Origin: DATELY01 sp035276085 | GTDB taxonomy: Bacteria > Pseudomonadota > Gammaproteobacteria > Steroidobacterales > Steroidobacteraceae | Assembly: GCA_035276085.1 (NCBI GenBank) | Contig: DATELY010000268.1 | Span: forward strand, 1 to 5,224 | Direction: 5' to 3' | Length of the DNA: 5,224 nt | In this document: positions 1-5,043 of the stretch, piece after piece | Layout of the letters: each line of letters starts with the position of its first letter | How positions within the stretch are numbered: the stretch's first letter is position 1 | Position numbers and translations under genes: made by a program | Notes under the pieces: generated by a model | What the model was told of the DNA's origin: nothing | Database searches by the model: none | Seen by the model: the letters and a program-made list of their open reading frames with translations, nothing else

Positions 1-983
1 TCCATCAATTGAACGGCGGCCGGCTGCAATTCCCCCATCTTGGCAAGGTTCATCGAACTCGGCTTGAACTCACCCCAGCTCGCGACGAGGTCCGCGCGTT
101 TGGCCGCGGGCGATGCCGGATATTCGAGATCCTTGCCGGCAAAGTTTGCTTGCGCTTCGGGTTGTGACAGCCACTCGATGAATTTCTGCGCATCCTTGGC
201 GCGCGGCGCGTTCGCTGTGACGCCTGCGCCCGAAACATTGATGTGCGTGCCGACGCCGCGCTGATCCGCCCAGAACAATCGCAACGGAATCTTCGGATCG
301 TCGCGTTGCAAGCGACCGAAGTAGTACGTGTTCACGATGCCCACGTCGCATTGCCCTGCCATGATGGCCTTCATCAGCAGGATGTCGCTCGAAAAGACCG
401 GCGTAGCCAGGTTCGCGACCCAACCGCGGACGATCTGTTCGGTCTTTTCCTCACCGTACTGCGCGATCAACATGGCCACGAGCGATTGGTTGTATTCCGA
501 TTTGGACGTGCGCAGGCAGAGCTTGCCCTTCCACTTCGGGTCGGCCAGCGATTCGTAGCTGTCGAGCTCTGCAGGCTGCACTCGCTCGGTGCTGTACACA
601 ATCGTGCGCGCACGCACGGACAGTGCAAACCAGCGCTGCTGCGGATCGCGCAGATAGGCCGGGATATTGGCGTTCAGCGTCGCCGAATCGATGGCGCGCA
701 GCAGGCCGAGCTGCGCTGCATGCCACAACATGCCGGCGTCGACAGTAATCAGCACATCTGCCGGCGAGTTAGCGCCCTCGGCCGCCAGCCGTTGAATCAA
801 CGGCGCGGCATCATCGGAGATAACGCGCAACTTTTGCCCCGTCGCGGCGGTGTAGGCATCGAAGAGCTCCTGCACGTGTTCCTCATGGCGCGCCGAATAG
901 ATCACCAGATCGGACGGCGTCGGTGCACACGCGCCCAGCAGCGCGGCCACGCTGGCCAATGCCACACCACGAAACAGACTCAT
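1..983 (-). CDS. Fe(3+) ABC transporter substrate-binding lipoprotein, FbpA/FutA/IdiA family (3' end beyond window)
   Basis: Reading the minus strand from the ATG at 983 gives 327 codons with no stop before the window edge. The family is usually about 335-345 residues, so only a short tail is missing. The N terminus is a lipoprotein signal: a hydrophobic stretch, then lipobox L16-G-A-C19. The mature part starts with the family signature 'VIYSARHEE' (Y29, H33), followed by SPADVLITVDAG (73-84), DPKWKGKLCLR (148-158), SEYNQSLVA (162-170) and NTYYFGRL (218-225). In FutA/FbpA proteins the tyrosines matching Y164, Y220 and Y221 coordinate Fe(III). Y29 is also conserved. The protein should bind ferric iron outside the inner membrane and deliver it to an FbpB/FbpC-type permease and ATPase. 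Neither is in the window and both may lie beyond the left edge. The start is supported by a strong GAGGTGA and the lipobox. A Fur-like site lies 57 nt upstream. The ferric specificity is inferred from the tyrosine motifs. Confidence 0.93.
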   Translation of the reverse strand, partial: MSLFRGVALASVAALLGACAPTPSDLVIYSARHEEHVQELFDAYTAATGQKLRVISDDAAPLIQRLAAEGANSPADVLITVDAGMLWHAAQLGLLRAIDSATLNANIPAYLRDPQQRWFALSVRARTIVYSTERVQPAELDSYESLADPKWKGKLCLRTSKSEYNQSLVAMLIAQYGEEKTEQIVRGWVANLATPVFSSDILLMKAIMAGQCDVGIVNTYYFGRLQRDDPKIPLRLFWADQRGVGTHINVSGAGVTANAPRAKDAQKFIEWLSQPEAQANFAGKDLEYPASPAAKRADLVASWGEFKPSSMNLAKMGELQPAAVQLM

Positions 984-991
984 GAAAGAGA

Positions 992-998
992 TCACCTC
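992..998 (-). promoter_or_regulatory. Ribosome-binding site of the iron-binding lipoprotein gene
   Basis: On the minus strand GAGGTGA lies 8 nt before the ATG at 983. This is a good Shine-Dalgarno match at normal spacing. It fixes the start that also gives a complete lipoprotein signal peptide. Confidence 0.75.
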
Positions 999-1039
999 GG
1001 AGCAGCCTCGAACGCAGCCCCTCTGCGTGAGGGGTCTAG

Positions 1040-1056
1040 ATGCGAATTACTCGCAT
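1040..1056. promoter_or_regulatory. Fur-box-like palindrome upstream of the iron-binding protein gene
   Basis: ATGCGAATTACTCGCAT is an inverted repeat, ATGCGA-N5-TCGCAT. Written as a 7-1-7 Fur site, TGCGAAT-T-ACTCGCA, it has one mismatch to perfect symmetry. It resembles the classical TGATAAT-N-ATTATCA motif and the TGAGAAT/TGCGAAT variants seen in GC-rich proteobacteria. It lies 57 bp upstream of the start codon of a ferric-iron binding protein, where an Fe-Fur repressor would block transcription under iron-replete conditions. The palindrome is seen directly. Assignment to Fur is inferred from the motif and the target gene. I could not choose a convincing -35/-10 pair next to it. Confidence 0.7.
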
Positions 1057-1091
1057 TAAGATGGTAGCATGGCCTCGGCTGAGCGACTGCT

Positions 1092-1115
1092 TTGACGTGC
1101 GCGTCCGGTCGTCAA
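1092..1115. other. Short inverted repeat after the diguanylate cyclase gene
   Basis: TTGACG and CGTCAA form a 6-bp stem with a 12-nt loop just after the diguanylate cyclase stop codon (minus strand). No run of U follows in either direction, so it is not a convincing intrinsic terminator. It could mark a weak transcript end between the tyrA operon and the iron-binding protein gene, or be chance. Confidence 0.3.
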
Positions 1116-1121
1116 CGATGA

Positions 1122-2213
1122 TCAAGCGGACTCCACGCGATTGCGGCCGTTTTCTTTTGCGCGATAGAGCGCTGCATCGGCACTGGCCAACAGCTGTTCG
1201 GCCAATGCCTGCAGATCGGATGCGCCGCGCTCGGGGAAGATCGTGGCGACACCGATCGAGACGGTGAGCGGCAGACTGATCTCATCCGAAACGCGCAATG
1301 GTGCGTCCGCCACCGCCCGGCGGATGCGCTCGGCCAATGCCACGCCCTGCTCCACGCCGATGCCTGGCGCGAGCACGACGAACTCATCGCCACCGAAGCG
1401 AGCCGCGGCGTCGCTGTCGCGCGTGTGTGCGTTCACCCGTTGCGCAGCTTCGCGCAGCGCCATGTCGCCGACCAGGTGTCCGTGACCGTCGTTGATCTGT
1501 TTGAAGCGGTCCAGGTCGATGAGCAAACACGTGAGGCCGGTTCCTTGCCGCTGCGCGCCCGACAGCTCCTCCTTCAGGCGTTCGTGCAGATAACGGCGGT
1601 TGTGCCAGCCGGTAAGGAAGTCCGTCAGGCCACTGCGCACGAGGCGTGCGCGGTTGATGGCACTTTCCAGCGCGAACGCCGTAATCACGCCTAAATGCGC
1701 GAGAAAGTCCGTTGCGTGATGCCGCGTAAAGCGCTTTGGATCAGTGCTGCCGAAATTGAGACTGCCCATCAGCTGGTCGTGCCTGCGCAAAGGCACGAGC
1801 GCAATGCTGGCCAAATCAGCTGTTGGCACGAAGAAGCGCCTGTGGTCGCTGCCGATATAGGGCCCAAGCCACGGACGGCTCAAAGTCCCGAGCTGCGGGC
1901 TCAGAACTGTCAGCGAATCCACGAACACCACCCCGGCGAGCTGATCGCTCACGACGCCGTCGCTCAACAGCAGATGCCGTATCTCGTGCTCTTGATCCTG
2001 CAGCACGAGGGTGATGGTTTGCAGGTTGTAGGAGCGCTGCAGCCCTGAGCAGATGGCCGTGAACAGCTCGGGCAGCTTTTCGGCTCGCAGCAACTCCAGC
2101 TCGCGCGCTTGATTCTTTTTCAGCAAGCGCTCGTTCGCGCTCGCCTCGTCCATGAGCGCGGTGATGCGCCCACGCAGCTCGCGGATCTCGCCGACGAGAT
2201 CCCGCTCGGCCAT
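1122..2213 (-). CDS. Diguanylate cyclase with DUF484/GAF-like N-terminal domain and C-terminal GGDEF domain
   Basis: This 363-residue soluble protein has no signal peptide or membrane segment. Residues about 8-45 form a charged helical, probably coiled-coil segment ('RELRGRITALM...NERLLKKN'). Residues about 46-190 resemble DUF484/GAF-type sensor folds ('SIALVPLRR', 'GSLNFGSTDPKRF', 'TDFLAHLGVITAF'). Residues about 195-363 are a GGDEF domain: DFLTGWHNRRYL, IDLDRFKQINDGHGH (metal-binding D233), intact GGDEF at 274-278 and the closing DAALYRAKENGRNRV. An RxxD I-site (R265-D268) sits five residues before GGDEF, so product inhibition is expected. It should make c-di-GMP from two GTP. The frame opens further upstream to 2306, but the ATG at 2213 is preferred: its A is the last base of the tyrA TGA (TGATG), typical of translational coupling, and the extra 31 residues look like read-through of tyrA sequence. 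The sensed signal is unknown. The DUF484 assignment is by eye. Confidence 0.92.
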   Translation of the reverse strand: MAERDLVGEIRELRGRITALMDEASANERLLKKNQARELELLRAEKLPELFTAICSGLQRSYNLQTITLVLQDQEHEIRHLLLSDGVVSDQLAGVVFVDSLTVLSPQLGTLSRPWLGPYIGSDHRRFFVPTADLASIALVPLRRHDQLMGSLNFGSTDPKRFTRHHATDFLAHLGVITAFALESAINRARLVRSGLTDFLTGWHNRRYLHERLKEELSGAQRQGTGLTCLLIDLDRFKQINDGHGHLVGDMALREAAQRVNAHTRDSDAAARFGGDEFVVLAPGIGVEQGVALAERIRRAVADAPLRVSDEISLPLTVSIGVATIFPERGASDLQALAEQLLASADAALYRAKENGRNRVESA

Positions 2214-2215
2214 CA
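2211..2215 (-). promoter_or_regulatory. TGATG stop-start overlap between tyrA and the diguanylate cyclase gene
   Basis: On the minus strand the tyrA stop TGA (2215-2213) shares its A with the ATG (2213-2211) of the next gene. A weak GGGA lies just upstream inside the tyrA 3' end. Such overlaps normally mean termination-reinitiation, so that synthesis of the cyclase depends on translation of tyrA. The overlap is seen directly. Coupling is inferred. Confidence 0.7.
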
Positions 2216-3310
2216 GCGTTCCCGCACGCGGCCCGCGAGGTACTCGCGTCCCTGCTGCATCAAGCGCACGAAGGTGGCTTGATCCTGTTGCGCGACGGCC
2301 TGCCACAGTCGCTCCACCGACGAGCGCAGCGCCTGCAGCGATTCACGTCCATACTCGTTCAAACTTTGGATCTCGAAGTAGAGCTCCGGATTCTCCACTG
2401 AAACGCGCGTGGCCACGTCGACCTGCGCGTCGTACGTCGTGCTCGAGAGCTGGGCAAGTCGCGGAGCGGCCTCACCGCTCTCGGCGAGCGCAGTGAAAAA
2501 GGCAATATTCAACGCATGGGACAGGCCGAGCACGTAGGCAATCAAACGATCGTGCTCGTCCAAGGTCATCACGGCGCGTTCGGCCATGGTGGCCCCGAAC
2601 AGATCCTGGGCCGTCTGCAATGCCTCCTCGTTGCCCATGTCCACAAAGATCACGTGGCGTCCCGACAGCAGCTCCGTATCAGGCCCGAACATCGGATGCA
2701 CGGAAGTGACTTTGCACCCTGCATCGCGCAGTGCCTGCAACCCCTGGCGCAAGGGAGTCTTGAGCGAGCCCAGATCGAAGATCACGCCCCGCGGCCGACG
2801 CTCGGCAAGCTGCTGCAAAACGCTGTTGCCCACAGCGAGCGGAGTCGCAACGACGATGAGATCGAAATCGAGCGGCGTGCGGACCCAATCCGGAACGTGC
2901 TCGAATCCAGGCAGGGTGCCGGCAGGATCGCTGATCGATACACGGTAGCCCTGGGACGCCAGGAACTCGCTGAACCAGCCGCCCATCTTCCCGGCACCAC
3001 CGATCACGAGTGCGGTGCGGCCACTACCGCGATTGCCCGCAACCACCTGCTCGCGCTCCTGTGTCGTCAAGGAGCCGCGGATCAGCATGCGCAAAATGCT
3101 CTCGACGAGATCGGGGGAAATCCCCAGCTGGGTTGCGCTGGCCCGCGTACGCAGCAGAACCTCGCGCTCGCGATTGAAGTCGCGCGTCGGCAGCTTGGAG
3201 GCTCTTTTGGCCTCTGCCACCTTCTTACTCAGCGCTTGACGCTCGGCAATGAGCTCAACGAGCTGTCGGTCAACCGTGTTGAGCCGTGCGCGCAGTTCTT
3301 CGAGGGTCAT
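2213..3310 (-). CDS. tyrA: Chorismate mutase / prephenate dehydrogenase fusion (T-protein)
   Basis: This is a bifunctional 365-residue enzyme. Residues 1-90 are an AroQ-type chorismate mutase (chorismate to prephenate). Residues 98-365 are prephenate dehydrogenase (prephenate to 4-hydroxyphenylpyruvate, the tyrosine precursor). By comparison with the E. coli chorismate mutases, the catalytic set R7, R24, K35, D44, E48, S80 and Q84 all look present. The Rossmann motif GGAGKMG (104-110) and an acidic residue at the end of the next strand (D128) suggest NAD+ use. HPMFGP (205-210) carries the histidine matching catalytic H197 of E. coli TyrA, and EHDR follows at 252-255. There is no ACT domain, as in the E. 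coli protein, which is similar in length (373). The ATG at 3310 has only a weak, distant GGAG upstream, but no later methionine would keep the mutase domain. It is the first gene of a two-gene unit with the downstream diguanylate cyclase. Confidence 0.96.
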   Translation of the reverse strand: MTLEELRARLNTVDRQLVELIAERQALSKKVAEAKRASKLPTRDFNREREVLLRTRASATQLGISPDLVESILRMLIRGSLTTQEREQVVAGNRGSGRTALVIGGAGKMGGWFSEFLASQGYRVSISDPAGTLPGFEHVPDWVRTPLDFDLIVVATPLAVGNSVLQQLAERRPRGVIFDLGSLKTPLRQGLQALRDAGCKVTSVHPMFGPDTELLSGRHVIFVDMGNEEALQTAQDLFGATMAERAVMTLDEHDRLIAYVLGLSHALNIAFFTALAESGEAAPRLAQLSSTTYDAQVDVATRVSVENPELYFEIQSLNEYGRESLQALRSSVERLWQAVAQQDQATFVRLMQQGREYLAGRVRER

Positions 3311-3331
3311 GTGAATGATCGTCGATGCTCC

Positions 3332-3358
3332 GGGCGCACCTTTTTACAGAGTGCGCCC
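3332..3358. repeat. 8-bp-stem palindrome in the tyrA leader
   Basis: GGGCGCAC and GTGCGCCC form a perfect 8-bp stem around an 11-nt loop containing CTTTTT on the plus strand (AAAAAG on the minus strand). It lies 22-48 bp upstream of the tyrA ATG. On the minus strand no U run follows, so it is not a standard terminator for the preceding gene. A weak TGTAAA (-10-like) falls inside the loop, with a TTGCGA 15 nt upstream. It could be a leader hairpin, an operator or a dispersed GC-rich palindrome. Function is unknown. Confidence 0.5.
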
Positions 3359-3373
3359 TACCCTCGCAAGACG

Positions 3374-3399
3374 AGCACCGGCGGGTGGGAAAGGGTGCT
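3374..3399 (-). terminator. Possible weak terminator hairpin after the Arg/Tyr-rich protein gene
   Basis: Immediately after the TAA stop (3402-3400), minus-strand AGCACC and GGTGCT pair in a 6-bp stem around a 14-nt C-rich loop. CGTCTTGCG follows rather than a U tract, so termination would be inefficient at best. Read-through from the small gene into tyrA is possible. Confidence 0.25.
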
Positions 3400-3822
3400 T
3401 TAAAGCGGGAAGCTGAGGATCACCGTAGCCTCTGCACCCCGATCCCGATAGACGCCGCGATAGGGGTAGCGTGAATACGCGTCGCTGCGGTAGTAACGGA
3501 CCGGTACATGGAAGTGCGAGTAGCCGTAGTGCCGATGATCGTCGCAACGATAATTCCAGTACGGTCGCGCAACGCTGCGATAGCGACCGTCCCAGCGCCA
3601 ATCGTTGCGGTAGCTACGATATTCTCGCTGCGGATAGTCTCGACGCGACCACTCGTGCCGATCGTAGTCATGGCCCCGATGACGACCGCGATCGTCATAC
3701 CGATGGTGCGAATCGCGACGGTGCTCCCACTCGCCGTGATCGTCCGCGTCGGCGCTGGCCGTCACGAACAGACCCATGGCGCACACTGCCGCGCTGAGAT
3801 ATCGAGTGACCCGCGTGAACAT
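3400..3822 (-). CDS. Secreted Arg/Tyr/Asp/His-rich small protein, function unknown
   Basis: This 140-residue protein is not one I recognise. Residues 1-26 form a clear Sec signal peptide: basic 'MFTRVTR', a hydrophobic core and a likely cleavage after ASADA. Of the 114 mature residues I count 24 Arg, 16 Tyr, 14 Asp and 11 His, about 57% in all. Residues about 27-85 are hydrophilic and probably disordered ('HRRDSHHRYDDRGRHRGHDYD'). The later part has alternating Tyr/Arg/His, 'YGYSHFHVPVRYYR'. The C terminus 'ATVILSFPL' looks like a single beta strand. One Cys (about residue 93) follows the signal peptide. The frame is open to 3870, but the ATG at 3822 is chosen because GGAGG lies 4 nt upstream and it yields the signal peptide directly. 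It resembles in general style the His/Arg/Tyr-rich periplasmic proteins near stress or metal genes (RcnB-like). Metal or polyanion binding is only a guess. It is divergent from pdxH. Confidence 0.8.
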   Translation of the reverse strand: MFTRVTRYLSAAVCAMGLFVTASADADDHGEWEHRRDSHHRYDDRGRHRGHDYDRHEWSRRDYPQREYRSYRNDWRWDGRYRSVARPYWNYRCDDHRHYGYSHFHVPVRYYRSDAYSRYPYRGVYRDRGAEATVILSFPL

Positions 3823-3826
3823 ACAT

Positions 3827-3831
3827 CCTCC
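3827..3831 (-). promoter_or_regulatory. Ribosome-binding site deciding the start of the secreted Arg/Tyr-rich protein
   Basis: GGAGG on the minus strand lies 4 nt before the ATG at 3822. The alternative ATG at 3870 would put 16 extra residues before the signal peptide, so this site decides the start. Confidence 0.65.
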
Positions 3832-3870
3832 GAAGGTTGCCTGGTTCGCAGGATGCAGGCTAAGAATCAA

Positions 3871-3890
3871 GCACTGAATGCGTACTGAAT
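3871..3890. promoter_or_regulatory. Two 9-bp direct repeats, 11-bp period, in the divergent intergenic region
   Basis: GCACTGAAT (3871-3879) and GTACTGAAT (3882-3890) differ at one base and start 11 bp apart, about one helical turn. They lie between the start of the secreted-protein gene (minus) and pdxH (plus). Such spacing is typical of tandem operator half-sites, so one regulator could act on both genes. Chance is not excluded for so short a repeat. A small TCACC/GGTGA stem (3890-3905) follows directly. Confidence 0.35.
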
Positions 3891-3926
3891 CACCTCAAGG
3901 GGTGAGGACCAACAGACGGCACCGCC

Positions 3927-4592
3927 ATGCACATCAACGACTTCCTCCCTGAGCCGCTGGATGACAGCCCGTGGCCGTTGTTCTCCGACTGGTTTCACAC
4001 CGCCCGCGCCAACAACGTCCAGCCGAATCCGGACGCCATGGTCGTTGCGACGGTTTCTGCCGCAGGACATCCGGCTGCACGCGTCGTGTTGTGCAGACAT
4101 TTCGTGCCGGATCCGGGCTATCTCGTCTTTTTCACGAACTATCGCTCCCGCAAGGGGCGCGAGATCGAATATCAACCGCGCGCTGCAGGCGTCATGCACT
4201 GGGATATGTTGCATCGACAAGTGCGCGTCGAAGGCCCCGTCATCCAGTCGCCCGCTGCGGAAAGCGACGCGTACTTTGCGCAGCGTCCGCTCATCAACCG
4301 ACTGAGCGCGTGGGCAAGTGAGCAGAGTGAGCCATTGGCGAGTCGGCAAGCACTGATCGACGCGGTAGCCGCCGTCGCCAAGCGATTCGGCATCGAGCCG
4401 ACGGCTACGGAAGGTGTCGTGCCGCGGCCGCCGCATTGGGGCGGCTATCGACTGTGGCCGGATCGCATCGAGCTCTGGGTTGAAGGACCCAACCGCACCC
4501 ATGATCGAGCACTGTGGACGCGCAAGCTCGAGCGTACGGACGAGTTCGCCTTCAAAGGCAGCGCATGGACGGCGACCCGACTGAATCCGTGA
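3927..4592 (+). CDS. pdxH: Pyridoxamine/pyridoxine 5'-phosphate oxidase
   Basis: This 221-residue FMN enzyme oxidises pyridoxine or pyridoxamine 5'-phosphate to pyridoxal 5'-phosphate with O2, the last step of PLP synthesis and salvage in the cytoplasm. Family motifs run end to end: NPDAMVVATV (34-43), RVVLCR (52-57), FFTNYRSRKG (68-77), HRQVRVEG (96-103), YFAQRP (116-121), SAWASEQS (127-134), PRPPHWGGYRLW (166-177), IELWVEG (181-187) and NRTHDR (189-194). FMN-contact equivalents R52, K76, Q98, W184 and R194 and substrate residues R190 and H192 (E. coli R197/H199) are retained. Three features differ from E. coli: R57 replaces K72, N124 replaces S137 (both phosphate ligands there), and the N-terminal segment carrying R14/Y17 is absent. 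The start lacks a clear Shine-Dalgarno, but an in-frame TGA at 3903 rules out a useful longer form. The gene converges on sspB with only 4 bp between stops. Confidence 0.95.
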   Translation: MHINDFLPEPLDDSPWPLFSDWFHTARANNVQPNPDAMVVATVSAAGHPAARVVLCRHFVPDPGYLVFFTNYRSRKGREIEYQPRAAGVMHWDMLHRQVRVEGPVIQSPAAESDAYFAQRPLINRLSAWASEQSEPLASRQALIDAVAAVAKRFGIEPTATEGVVPRPPHWGGYRLWPDRIELWVEGPNRTHDRALWTRKLERTDEFAFKGSAWTATRLNP

Positions 4593-4596
4593 ATCG

Positions 4597-5007
4597 TTAC
4601 TTGACGACCTTGAGTTTTGGTCGCTTCGATTCCTCGCCGCTCGGCGGCGGTTTCGGTGGCGAGGGTTGGGGCGGAGGCGAGGGATCTGCTTCCGAAAAAA
4701 TCATTCCTTGCCCCGTCTCACGGGCATAGATCCCCAACACCGCGGCAATCGGCACTGTGACATCGTAGGTAACCGCGCCGAACCGCGCGCGAAATCGCAC
4801 GGCTTCGTTATTCATCACCAATGCGCTCGTCGCGCTGTGACTCACGTTGAGGATGATCTTGCCTTCCTGCACATACTGGCGCGGGACCTCGACGCCGTGG
4901 GCACTCGCATCGACCACCAAGTGCGGTGTGTGCGCGTTGTCCGTGATCCATTCGTGCATGGCGCGCAGCAGATAAGGCCGGCGGGAGAGCAGCGGTCGCT
5001 CGGACAT
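4597..5007 (-). CDS. sspB: ClpXP protease specificity-enhancing factor SspB
   Basis: This is a 136-residue adaptor that binds ssrA-tagged (and some other) substrates and delivers them to ClpXP. Residues about 4-105 form the substrate-binding domain: RPYLLRAMHEWI (10-21), TPHLVVDA (27-34), VPRQYVQEGKIILNVSHSAT (41-60) and FGAVTYDVTVPIAAVLGIYARETGQGMIF (76-104) match the SspB core. Residues about 109-128 are an unusual linker of Pro, Ser and Lys. The last eight residues, RPKLKVVK, match the ClpX-docking XB motif at the C terminus of E. coli SspB (RPALRVVK). The linker is shorter than in E. coli (165 aa). In most relatives sspA lies immediately upstream in one operon. Here at least 217 bp without sspA separates sspB from whatever lies beyond the edge, and a palindromic element fills much of it. 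The only Shine-Dalgarno candidate, AGAGG, lies in that repeat-like flank. Confidence 0.96.
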   Translation of the reverse strand: MSERPLLSRRPYLLRAMHEWITDNAHTPHLVVDASAHGVEVPRQYVQEGKIILNVSHSATSALVMNNEAVRFRARFGAVTYDVTVPIAAVLGIYARETGQGMIFSEADPSPPPQPSPPKPPPSGEESKRPKLKVVK

Positions 5008-5018
5008 GATTTAGGGAA

Positions 5019-5023
5019 CCTCT
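5019..5023 (-). promoter_or_regulatory. Probable ribosome-binding site of sspB
   Basis: AGAGG on the minus strand lies 11 nt before the ATG at 5007, slightly farther than ideal. It is part of the sequence AGGGAACCTCTGATTAAC (plus strand, 5013-5030), which looks like the end of a repeat element rather than native leader. I see no better site closer to the start. Confidence 0.4.
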
Positions 5024-5043
5024 GATTAACCCTAGACGGCCTC

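Noticed and set aside
243..1067. 274-residue open frame on the plus strand
   Set aside because: It lies antisense to the iron-binding lipoprotein gene, has no recognisable motif, and its composition is what a GC-rich gene read backwards produces.
2214..2306. Longer start for the diguanylate cyclase
   Set aside because: The extra 31 residues are out-of-frame tyrA sequence, rich in Arg/Ala/Gly. The TGATG overlap at 2213 gives a more natural start just before the conserved helix.
2516..3403. 295-residue open frame on the plus strand
   Set aside because: It is antisense to tyrA, whose catalytic motifs are complete. The plus-strand product shows no family features.
3420..3797. Open frames in four other registers across the secreted-protein gene
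   Set aside because: They arise from the biased CGN/TAY/GAY/CAY codons of the real gene. Only the minus frame from 3822 has a signal peptide and a ribosome-binding site.
3823..3870. Longer start for the secreted Arg/Tyr-rich protein
   Set aside because: It would bury the signal peptide behind 16 residues, whereas the ATG at 3822 has GGAGG 4 nt upstream.
3867..4502. 211-residue open frame on the minus strand
   Set aside because: It is antisense to pdxH, which is conserved along its whole length.
4514..4729. 71-residue plus-strand frame with a Gly-rich 'GGGFGGEGWGGGEG' segment
   Set aside because: The glycines are only the complement of the proline codons in the SspB linker, and the frame overlaps both pdxH and sspB.
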